DNA of 6,292 bases from Treponema sp. (GCA_003455655.1 DMQP01000149.1:1-6292), one strand, 5' to 3'. Shown: positions 1 to 6,253, counted from the first letter of the stretch. Translations and numbers: made by a program. Notes: generated from the sequence alone by a model not told the origin.

Positions 1-42
1 GATGCCTCAAATCTTACCCTTTTGTCTTTTTGTTCAGCAGTA

Positions 43-1494
43 TTATTGATATTGTATGTAACTTGACTTTGGTGTTACGGTAATGGTTACGCGACGGTTT
101 TGAGCTCTTCCTTCTGGGGTCGAGTTGTCTGCCACCGGTTGTGTTCCACCGTAGCCTTTGTAAGTAAAGAGTGAACGATCAAGTCCTTGTGCAACGAGAG
201 CTTCTATAATTGCTTTTGCACGTTCTATACTTAACTGCATTTGTCCGTTGGGTTTATTAACATCTGCAGTATGTCCTTCAACCAAAATTGAATATTCATT
301 CATTACCAGATAGCGCTTTAACGACTCTGCAATTTCAATAATGCGAGGCTGTTCTTCGGGAAGCAATTCTGCGCTGTCTGCAACAAATTTAAGATCTCCC
401 AGTTCAAAACGAATTCCTGGAGGTGCATCAACAACAATAGTGTCGGGAATAAGTTCTTTGGGGAAATTTTCCTGAATCTGATTAAGTGAAATGTAGTAAG
501 ACAAATCTTTTCGTGGCGCACTTACTGCATGACTTAATTCATCACTGTCTACCAGTATGACAACTTTTCCTTGACGCAATAAATCTCTGTTTTCTTTTAC
601 GCTCATAATGCGGAGGTAGTCGCTTTGAGAAATAACAGGATCACATCGGTTAACACCATAGACAGCTCGTGCGGTAATCCACAGGGGATCTGAACCTACG
701 CGGCTTTTGTAATCGGCAGGTTTGTCGCTTGAACCGTATTGCACAATTCCTGTTTGAATTGCAACATTTGCATCAACCATATTGCGTTCGTAGAGTAAGT
801 CCATGTCTTCGGTATAAACTTTGGGAAAAAGACAGGGGGAGACTTTGCTAGAAATAAATTCATTTTTAACAGGAAGTGTTCCTCGTGCGTCAATAATAAT
901 TCCACTGTAAGCGCGAGAAGCAACTCTAGTGATGGGCTGTTGAGGAGTGTAGGGAGTTTTGTGCTTTACCAAAAGAGCGCCAATGTTTTGTAATTGCAGA
1001 GAATGTTGTGTTTGTAATTTTTCTCCGCCTGAAGCAAAAACAGGAGGTGTTTGTTTTCCCTGGCTTATAAGAATGGTCAGTTCTTCAAGTGTAATGGTTC
1101 CCGACAAAACAAGATCGCCCAAAGTGTTTACATCATCAACATAGATGGAAAGGAGAGGATTTTTTATAAGTTTTGGCAGATTCATTTGAATTCGGTCTAC
1201 AGCCGAAGCTTTTCCACTGGGAATAACGATACCTGCTTTTTGAATGTCTAAATCAACAGATGAACTAAAGGTTCCTTTTCCCCAGTGAATAAAACTTTGA
1301 GAAGACATTACTGAATTTTCAGGATTTGCATTTCCGCTTGCAATGGCTGCTTCTTCTGCAATCATTTCTTCTTCTTCGGGTGTAAGTCGATACTGATTAA
1401 AATACTGTTGAGATGCTGATGGAAAGCATACTGCTAATGCAAGCACAAAACTTGTAAAAAACACCTTTACTTTTGACTGGATAAAGCCTTTCAT
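43..1494 (-). CDS. Periplasmic OmpA-domain protein, Tp0624-like
   Basis: Secreted envelope protein likely to contact peptidoglycan. Numbering is from the ATG at 1494 (483 aa). Residues 1 to about 28 are a signal peptide (lysines, then a hydrophobic run ending FPSAS). The cysteine in LALAVC has valine before it, so a lipoprotein is less likely. An acidic stretch with EEEE (40-43) follows. Residues about 60-175 and 182-317 form two further domains; the second carries the IIIDARG motif (199-205). The OmpA C-terminal domain spans about 363-474, with GHTA (407-410), LSIERA and NRRV (466-469). No beta-barrel is evident. The family's diamino-acid-binding Asp is Ala410, while Arg425 is kept. The three-part layout matches what I recall of T. 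pallidum Tp0624. An in-frame GTG at 1503 is the alternative start, but GGAG lies only 2 nt before it and 11 nt before the ATG. Last gene seen in the minus-strand operon. Family certain; orthology probable. Confidence 0.9.
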   Translation of the reverse strand: MKGFIQSKVKVFFTSFVLALAVCFPSASQQYFNQYRLTPEEEEMIAEEAAIASGNANPENSVMSSQSFIHWGKGTFSSSVDLDIQKAGIVIPSGKASAVDRIQMNLPKLIKNPLLSIYVDDVNTLGDLVLSGTITLEELTILISQGKQTPPVFASGGEKLQTQHSLQLQNIGALLVKHKTPYTPQQPITRVASRAYSGIIIDARGTLPVKNEFISSKVSPCLFPKVYTEDMDLLYERNMVDANVAIQTGIVQYGSSDKPADYKSRVGSDPLWITARAVYGVNRCDPVISQSDYLRIMSVKENRDLLRQGKVVILVDSDELSHAVSAPRKDLSYYISLNQIQENFPKELIPDTIVVDAPPGIRFELGDLKFVADSAELLPEEQPRIIEIAESLKRYLVMNEYSILVEGHTADVNKPNGQMQLSIERAKAIIEALVAQGLDRSLFTYKGYGGTQPVADNSTPEGRAQNRRVTITVTPKSSYIQYQ

Positions 1495-1505
1495 TGATCG
1501 CACGA

Positions 1506-1511
1506 CTCCTC
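1506..1511 (-). promoter_or_regulatory. Shine-Dalgarno of the OmpA-domain gene, overlapping the upstream stop
   Basis: GAGGAG on the minus strand shares bases with the TGA stop of the transglycosylase gene (1512-1510). Its GGAG core lies 11 nt before the ATG at 1494 and only 2 nt before the alternative GTG at 1503, which is why the ATG is preferred. The overlap suggests translational coupling. Confidence 0.65.
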
Positions 1512-2694
1512 ATTTAAAAATCGGCACAATTACCTTCTGTCCTATAGATAAAATTCCATTTTCTTTGATATTGTTTACTTCACACAAATCTGCAACGGTA
1601 ACACCATATTTTCTAGAAATGCCCCACAGTGTGTCTCCCTGGCTTACCGTGTAAATAAGTGCATCTGTTGCAACACCCGCATCTTTGAGTGCTTCTTCTG
1701 CTTCTTCTGCTTTTCCTGCTGGTAAACGAAGTTGATACTTTGCTCCAGCGGGGGTACAATTTCTAAACAGCGCAGGGTTTAAGCGAGTTACAGTTTCTTT
1801 GTCTATGCCCGTAAGGTTTGCAATTTGATTTATGCTGAACATGCCAGCGACCGTTACATAGTCAAAGCTTTCGATTGCTGTTCCGTCAATAAGATGATTT
1901 GCTTTTGTTACATCATCTAAGCCGTAGTATTCAGCATTTTCGACTAAATCGGCAATAGCAAGTAGTTTGGGAACATAAAGAGCTGACTGTTGACTCAAGA
2001 GGTTGTGTTCCGCTAGGTACCAAAAGTCTTTTCCCTTGTTACGCGAAAGAATGCGTCTCATAGCTCCTGCTCCACAGTTGTAAGCGGCAAGTGCAAGGGC
2101 CCAGTCGTTAAACATTTGGTAATTGTCTTTTAGTTTTGCAATAGCCGCATCGGTAGATTTCCAAGGGTCATAGCGTTCGTCGTACCAGGCATTTTTTGTT
2201 AAAAAGGGAGACATGCTGTTTTCCATGAATTGCCACAAACCGATAGCTCCCGAACGAGAGACGGCTCGAATACGGTAATTAGATTCAACAATGGGGAGGT
2301 ATTGAATAACAGAAGGTAAACCTGCTTCTTCAAGTTTTTGCCGAATGTAGGGGCGATAGGGTGCTGAATCTATAAGCGCTTGCACTAACTGTTGGCGTCC
2401 GTGTGCAGTTAAATACTGATTGTGAAATCTTTGACACAGAGCATGGTCTACGCCTTCGATATCAAGGGGCTTACGATTAATTTCTTTTGCTTCGACTTCT
2501 GTAAGTAGTTCGTCTTGAACTGGTTCTTCTGTTTGGACTTCTTCTGCTTCAACAATGTCTTGAGAAAGGCTTTCTATAAGTTCAAGAAAATCGTCTTCGG
2601 TAAGCAGAACAGGTTCTTCAATAGATTGACTTACTGCAAGAGAAAGAAAAAAAAGTGTGCTTGCCAGCAGAGAAAAAATGCGTTTAAGCGTCAC
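1510..2694 (-). CDS. mltD: MltD-type membrane-bound/periplasmic lytic transglycosylase with LysM
   Basis: Cleaves the glycan strands of peptidoglycan in the periplasm, releasing anhydro-muropeptides (family knowledge). 394 aa. A signal peptide covers about residues 1-23 (LKR, hydrophobic core, then AVS before QS); there is no lipobox, unlike E. coli MltD. A very acidic linker (about 25-72) follows. The SLT catalytic domain spans about 112-255. Its catalytic Glu is E137 in IVESNY, followed by SRSGAIGLWQFM (146-157), WYDERYDPWKST (170-181) and LAAYNCGAG (202-210). The conserved MltD segment after the SLT domain is at 276-325. A single C-terminal LysM (about 347-391: YTVSQGDTLWGIS to QKVIVP) should anchor it to glycan. 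All key residues are present. It starts with GTG, whose GTGA overlaps the stop of the upstream lipoprotein gene. The start is supported by a GGTGA 6 nt upstream and by the signal peptide that follows. The symbol denotes family, not proven orthology. Confidence 0.93.
   Translation of the reverse strand: MTLKRIFSLLASTLFFLSLAVSQSIEEPVLLTEDDFLELIESLSQDIVEAEEVQTEEPVQDELLTEVEAKEINRKPLDIEGVDHALCQRFHNQYLTAHGRQQLVQALIDSAPYRPYIRQKLEEAGLPSVIQYLPIVESNYRIRAVSRSGAIGLWQFMENSMSPFLTKNAWYDERYDPWKSTDAAIAKLKDNYQMFNDWALALAAYNCGAGAMRRILSRNKGKDFWYLAEHNLLSQQSALYVPKLLAIADLVENAEYYGLDDVTKANHLIDGTAIESFDYVTVAGMFSINQIANLTGIDKETVTRLNPALFRNCTPAGAKYQLRLPAGKAEEAEEALKDAGVATDALIYTVSQGDTLWGISRKYGVTVADLCEVNNIKENGILSIGQKVIVPIFK
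1691..1708 (-). repeat. Two tandem 9-bp units in the transglycosylase gene
   Basis: gcttcttct occurs twice in a row (plus-strand reading) and encodes AEEAEE, in the segment joining the conserved MltD region to the LysM domain. A gain or loss of a unit would stay in frame and change linker length by three residues. Confidence 0.6.
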
Positions 2695-3731
2695 AGCTTT
2701 TCACCAAAGTAAATGCCTGCCCATTCCCAGCGTCCGTGAATGTCAGGGTCAGCAGGAAAGTTGACTTTGCGGAAATATAAGTACCATACGTTAATGTAGT
2801 TACTCCAGCCAGTTGTGCGAAGGTATGCTTCTGTTGGAGAAGAAGATTCGTCTAGTTCGGCACTGTAGTAAATGCGTTGACCTACCATGTAGCCTCGCAT
2901 TGAAAAGTTTACCTGTGCATTTTCGTCTGTAGCGCTTTGTCTCCAAGACATGGCAAAGAAATTTACTTTTGATTTGTAGCTGTCCAATGCTCCGTAGTTG
3001 TAGTTGGAAATTGCTTTTTTTACGGCAGCTACCAGTGCATCCAGCGTTTCAAAGGTCCAGTCTTTGGGCGAATCGTTAAAGTCTATAAGCTGCTTTGCAA
3101 GAAGATATGCGTTGGGGTGACTGCTAATTTGTATGGTTGCAGCATCGTCTTGTTCCAAAAAGACGGTAAGCGTTTTTATTGCTTGGTCCCAGTCACCTTC
3201 TGCTTCATACTCCAAAGCAAGACGGTAATACAGTTCGGTAAGATTTACTTCATCTGGGAAACTGTCTATAAGCTGATTAAAATAGACAATGCGGTTTGCT
3301 GAAGAAGAGCTAATCTGAATTAAATGTTGCAAGCACAAAAAGTGTACTGATTTTCCCTGAACGGTTAAGTCGGGGTAGTCGTTTATAATTCGTTCAAAAT
3401 AGTATTCGGCAACAGGTGCGGCATCGCTTTCTAGGTAAGCGTGTGCAGTCATAAGCAGCCAGTATGCGTTGTAAGGATCTTCGGGATGAGTGTTTACCCA
3501 GTCGGTTAAAAACAGTTCGAGGTTTGCATAATCTTTTACGGCAAGCATGTTAGTTGCAATGGTGTTTACAATACCGTATCGTTCTTCTTGCGAAAGATTT
3601 GCTGTTTCTAAAAGAGAGCGCAACTGTTCTTGCTTTGAGTCTTTTGAAAGACTGGGGTTTGAACAAGAAGAAAGTGCGAGAACAGACAGTGTGCAGAAAA
3701 AGGCAAGTAGAATAACGTGTTTTTTTACCAT
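2691..3731 (-). CDS. TPR-like lipoprotein of unknown function
   Basis: Predicted lipoprotein, 346 aa, first gene of the minus-strand operon. The signal peptide MVKKHVILLAFFCTLSVLALSSC gives a clear lipobox (LSSC) with Cys23 as the acylated residue. Residues about 33-215 are mostly helical with TPR-like hairpins: 67-119 (YANLELFL, then AYLESDAAPVAEYYFERII) and 164-195 (LTELYYRLALEYEAEGDWDQAI), the latter close to the TPR consensus. Residues about 228-346 form a different C-terminal region, rich in aromatics (WYLYF, HGRWEWAGIYFG), that I cannot assign. The ATG at 3731 is chosen because it starts the signal peptide and lies at the predicted transcription start. A longer frame opens only with TTG at 3797 and would put 22 unlikely residues before the signal. 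Its stop overlaps the transglycosylase start, so it may recruit or scaffold that enzyme; this is inference from context. Membrane (inner or outer) unknown. Confidence 0.88.
   Translation of the reverse strand: MVKKHVILLAFFCTLSVLALSSCSNPSLSKDSKQEQLRSLLETANLSQEERYGIVNTIATNMLAVKDYANLELFLTDWVNTHPEDPYNAYWLLMTAHAYLESDAAPVAEYYFERIINDYPDLTVQGKSVHFLCLQHLIQISSSSANRIVYFNQLIDSFPDEVNLTELYYRLALEYEAEGDWDQAIKTLTVFLEQDDAATIQISSHPNAYLLAKQLIDFNDSPKDWTFETLDALVAAVKKAISNYNYGALDSYKSKVNFFAMSWRQSATDENAQVNFSMRGYMVGQRIYYSAELDESSSPTEAYLRTTGWSNYINVWYLYFRKVNFPADPDIHGRWEWAGIYFGEKL
2701..2705 (-). promoter_or_regulatory. Shine-Dalgarno of the transglycosylase gene
   Basis: GGTGA on the minus strand is complementary to the 3' end of 16S rRNA and lies 6 nt before the GTG at 2694. 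It sits inside the last codons of the upstream lipoprotein gene, and the two genes overlap by GTGA. Confidence 0.5.
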
Positions 3732-3737
3732 AGAATA

Positions 3738-3766
3738 ATTGTAGCAGACATGAAAGTAAATGTAAA
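3738..3766 (-). promoter_or_regulatory. Sigma-70-type promoter of the minus-strand operon
   Basis: Read on the minus strand, the -35 box is TTTACA (3766-3761) and the -10 box is TACAAT (3743-3738). Each has one mismatch to consensus, and the spacer is exactly 17 bp. Six bases separate the -10 box from the ATG at 3731, so the expected transcription start is the A of that ATG. No Shine-Dalgarno sequence is visible. Confidence 0.72.
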
Positions 3767-3775
3767 TGCCAGTAC

Positions 3776-3782
3776 AAAAAAA
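3776..3782. promoter_or_regulatory. A7 tract, possible shared UP element
   Basis: Seven adenines lie between the two divergent -35 boxes. They fall at about -45 to -51 from both predicted start sites, where A/T tracts can contact the RNA polymerase alpha subunit. The role is inferred from position only. Confidence 0.35.
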
Positions 3783-3790
3783 GCTACCTA

Positions 3791-3819
3791 GTGACAAGAC
3801 CCAAAAGTTAGTGTATTCT
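3791..3819 (+). promoter_or_regulatory. Sigma-70-type promoter of the plus-strand operon
   Basis: The -35 box is GTGACA (3791-3796, 5 of 6) and the -10 box is TATTCT (3814-3819, 4 of 6), with a 17-bp spacer. The expected start is at 3826 or 3827, which is at or one base before the ATG. A better-looking TATGAT at 3821-3826 abuts the ATG but has no -35 box at suitable spacing. Confidence 0.6.
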
Positions 3820-3826
3820 ATATGAT

Positions 3827-4438
3827 ATGAAGAAATGGCTCAACAAATTCGTTAAAGTTCCTCTGACTAAACAAAATATATTGTTTGCAGTTATTCTAGG
3901 AGCAGGACTCTTGCTTTTAGTTTTGGGCATGTGCATGCTTACCCTTAAATCTTTTGAAGCACAGACAACCTTTTTACCTGTTTTGCTGATGGTAGTGGGC
4001 TCTCTTACGCTTTTTGTTGGTCTTGCGCTAATGCAAAGTGGTGTTGCACTTTTTGTAGGTCTCTTTTTTCTTCTTACGGGAATTATTTCGCTTTTAGTTA
4101 CGGCACAAGTTCTTCCTGTTACGATGAAACAGATTTGGCCTGTCTTTGTCATTATAGCTGGTGTGTGTCTGCAACTTGCAAGCATGTATTCAACACAGCG
4201 AGTTCGTTCTGTTTACTTATTTCCGTCAATCGTGCTCTGTGTTTTGGGCGCTTGTTTTTTACTATTTTCTTTTAACATCATTACCGATTCTTTGGTTCGT
4301 GTCATTGTTCTTTGGTGGCCGCTTCTTTTGATTGCGATTGGTGTCGTGCTTATTGTTCTCTTTTTGATTCAACAGTTACATCATTCAGATTTTCCGTACA
4401 TGGCCGATGATTCATTAGTGGAGACTGACGAAGAGTGA
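3827..4438 (+). CDS. Six-helix membrane protein with three DUF5668/LiaF-like hairpin modules
   Basis: Integral inner-membrane protein, 203 aa, function unknown. Predicted helices are at about 17-39, 48-68, 71-93, 102-119, 129-149 and 156-182. The lysine-rich N-terminus (MKKWLNKFVK) and the arginine-bearing loop at 122-127 suggest N- and C-termini inside; the tail (DDSLVETDEE) is acidic. The helices pair into three similar modules, each with a glycine near the first helix and P-x6-G in the second: G34/P51-G58, G85/P105-G112, G141/P165-G172. The WPLLLIAIGV segment resembles the helical region of LiaI/LiaF-type proteins (DUF5668), seen in envelope-stress regulation in Gram-positives; that link is by resemblance only. 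The ATG lies one base after the predicted transcription start, and no Shine-Dalgarno sequence precedes it. First gene of the plus-strand operon; its TGA overlaps the GTG of the next gene. Confidence 0.87.
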   Translation: MKKWLNKFVKVPLTKQNILFAVILGAGLLLLVLGMCMLTLKSFEAQTTFLPVLLMVVGSLTLFVGLALMQSGVALFVGLFFLLTGIISLLVTAQVLPVTMKQIWPVFVIIAGVCLQLASMYSTQRVRSVYLFPSIVLCVLGACFLLFSFNIITDSLVRVIVLWWPLLLIAIGVVLIVLFLIQQLHHSDFPYMADDSLVETDEE

Positions 4439-6207
4439 TTTGCGTTAAACGCAAAGTGGCAGAATTTTTTTTCTCTCTTGCTTTGTGCATTGGGGTGTTG
4501 TCATGTGCATCAACTCCTAAGCCTTCTGCACCCGTCGAAGAAACAGAACCTGTGTTTGAAGACGAAGAACCCTATGTTCCCTCTGCAGAAGAAACCGTAA
4601 GCATTCCTATTCCCAAACAAACATCTCGGTCTTATTTTTCTACCATCAGTTCGAGCATTATGACTCAAGTAGAAACAGGTTCGCCTTCTTCACTGAAACA
4701 AGCGGCACTGGCACTCAGAAAAACAGGCAACGAAGGTTACGAAGAAAACGAAAAAGTTCTTTTAGTTACCGTTTCCGAAATGCTTACTTTTGCCTATCCC
4801 TCACAAAATGTTAACTGGGAACTACCTTCTGTAGACAGAAGCAACTCTTACATAGGAGCGCTTGATTCTGCTCGCAACAGTATTTACGATTCTAGTACCG
4901 GTAATACTGATTTTCTTACACTGGTGCTTCCTTCTTTTGTTCTTTTAAAAGAGAGTGTATCTTCAAATTATTATGATATGGCAGAATCTGCTTTGACACA
5001 GGCTTTACAAAAACGCAAAGATTCAGTTATTGCAAATTATCTTATGGGTTTACTGCAAGAAAAAAAGGGTAGTGAAAGTCTTGCTCTTACTTACATAAAA
5101 ACTGCATACAACGGAGCAAAAGATTGTGTTGAAATAGCTCGTAAGCTTGCAGATTTAAGTTATAGAACTGGAGACTATGCTCAGTCTTACGCAACGGTTC
5201 AAACATTTTTAAAAACCTATCCCACAGACAATGCACTGCTTTCGGTTGGTGCAAAAGCGGCTTATGCTTTGGGTAAACTTGATGAAGCCGAAGAACTTGC
5301 TCTTAAAGCAAATCAAATTGAAGGTGACAATTTAGATTATGTTTTGTTGCGTGCACAAATCCTTATGAAAAAGGGTGATTACATAAAAGCATCTTCTTTA
5401 CTCGATGTTTATTCGCGCACAAACAGAACTTCTCGTGACTATTTACTGTTGCGTTCTCAGCTGCAACTTGAATGGAACAAGAGTGCAACGAATGCAGCAG
5501 AAACTATTTCGCAAGCACTTGCGCTCTATCCTTCTGACAGTGATGTTTTGCTTCGTGCTGCAGAAATTGCCTCTGCGTCAAATTCTTCTGTTGGCGGAAA
5601 AACAGCATTGCAACTTGCCAATGCCGTTCTTGAAAAACAAAGTGAAAATCTTACGGCTTTAAGCATAAGCATTACAGAGCAAGTTAAAGCTGGTCTTTGG
5701 TCTTCTGCTTATTCATTAAGTTCTCGTCTTATTGCAAAAAGCGATGCTCCTGTAAGTGCTTCCCATACTCATGTAGAAATTTGTATTTCCTTAGGCCGAA
5801 CTGAAGAAGCGTGGAATTTGGCTTCTCGTTTGTATGAACAAAACAAGTCAGACGAAACCTGTCAACAGACTTACATAAAAGCACTTATTGCAACTGGTCG
5901 TAACGAACAGACTTCCCGTTTAATAGATTCGCTTTTAAATGGTGCCAGTGCCCGAATGAAAAGCTTTCTCTACTACCAGAGGAGTCGTCTTGACGCTACC
6001 GAAGAAGCAGTCCTTGCCGATTTGCGTTCAAGCCTTACTGCTAACCCCCGTAACGAAGATGCTTTGTACCGTTTGTACGAACTGTATTACCAAAAGTCTG
6101 ACTGGCGGCGTGCTCAGTATTACTTAAAGCAAGTGGTAGCTCTAAACCCCAACGATGCCCGCCTCTTGCGCCTGAATGCAGAACTGGACACTCTCTTGGG
6201 ACGCTAG
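4435..6207 (+). CDS. TPR-repeat lipoprotein
   Basis: Large predicted lipoprotein, 590 aa, probably a protein-interaction scaffold in the periplasm. The signal peptide (KRK at 5-7, hydrophobic 11-22) ends in VLSC with Cys24. Leu at -2 is unusual but tolerated in relaxed spirochaete lipoboxes. Residues about 28-62 are a proline- and acid-rich linker. From about 178 to 585 helical hairpins follow one another in TPR style: 200-225, 233-262 (LADLSYRTGDYAQSYA), 269-296 (AYALGKLDEAEELALKA), 302-327 (LMKKGDYIKASSLL), 445-470 and 543-574 (YELYYQKSDWRRAQYY, ending in ALNPND). Several intermediate repeats are degenerate. The GTG at 4435 shares GTGA with the preceding stop, and GGAG lies 11 nt upstream. 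A second GTG at 4456 would lose the positive charges of the signal peptide, so it is less likely. Partner proteins cannot be read from the sequence. Confidence 0.88.
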   Translation: MICVKRKVAEFFFSLALCIGVLSCASTPKPSAPVEETEPVFEDEEPYVPSAEETVSIPIPKQTSRSYFSTISSSIMTQVETGSPSSLKQAALALRKTGNEGYEENEKVLLVTVSEMLTFAYPSQNVNWELPSVDRSNSYIGALDSARNSIYDSSTGNTDFLTLVLPSFVLLKESVSSNYYDMAESALTQALQKRKDSVIANYLMGLLQEKKGSESLALTYIKTAYNGAKDCVEIARKLADLSYRTGDYAQSYATVQTFLKTYPTDNALLSVGAKAAYALGKLDEAEELALKANQIEGDNLDYVLLRAQILMKKGDYIKASSLLDVYSRTNRTSRDYLLLRSQLQLEWNKSATNAAETISQALALYPSDSDVLLRAAEIASASNSSVGGKTALQLANAVLEKQSENLTALSISITEQVKAGLWSSAYSLSSRLIAKSDAPVSASHTHVEICISLGRTEEAWNLASRLYEQNKSDETCQQTYIKALIATGRNEQTSRLIDSLLNGASARMKSFLYYQRSRLDATEEAVLADLRSSLTANPRNEDALYRLYELYYQKSDWRRAQYYLKQVVALNPNDARLLRLNAELDTLLGR

Positions 6208-6224
6208 TTCTAGAAAAATTTTAA

Positions 6225-6253
6225 CTGGCAAATTGAGGGCACGGTGCTAAGAT
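6225..6253 (+). promoter_or_regulatory. Candidate extended -10 promoter for the gene at the right edge
   Basis: CTGGCA (6225-6230, 4 of 6 to the -35 consensus), a 17-bp spacer, then TGC immediately before TAAGAT (6248-6253), which is an extended -10 arrangement. The start would be near 6260. TATAAG (6253-6258) is an alternative -10 box without a matching -35. No convincing terminator hairpin is visible between 6208 and this site. Confidence 0.45.

Noticed and set aside
1..42. Possible terminator or next gene downstream of the OmpA-domain gene
   Set aside because: No hairpin with a T-run is visible. One minus-strand frame stays open to the edge but has no start codon, and 42 bases are too few to decide.
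959..1251. Two overlapping short plus-strand frames opposite the OmpA-domain gene
   Set aside because: They have no promoter or Shine-Dalgarno sequence and no recognisable protein character. The minus-strand frame has clear domains across the same bases.
1417..1431. Lipobox-like LALAVC in the OmpA-domain protein
   Set aside because: Valine directly before the cysteine is not accepted in usual or spirochaete lipoboxes, and a signal peptidase I site follows a few residues later.
3732..3797. Upstream extension of the minus-strand lipoprotein gene to a TTG codon at 3797
   Set aside because: It would place 22 residues ahead of a complete lipoprotein signal peptide and would run through the predicted -10 and -35 boxes. 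The ATG at 3731 explains everything.
3808..4185. 125-codon minus-strand frame opposite the membrane-protein gene
   Set aside because: Its translation is rich in Lys, Thr and Arg, as expected from the complement of hydrophobic codons, and it crosses the divergent promoter region. It is a shadow of the plus-strand gene.
4442..4472. Inverted repeat GCGTT-a-AACGC followed by a T8 tract, resembling an attenuator at the start of the TPR lipoprotein gene
   Set aside because: The usable stem is only about four pairs, and 12 nt separate it from the T-tract, so it is not a proper intrinsic terminator. The T-tract is explained by Phe codons of the signal peptide.
6208..6226. Terminator after the TPR lipoprotein gene
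   Set aside because: TTCTAGAA and the A/T run form only weak self-complementary AT pairs without a stable GC stem, so termination cannot be claimed.
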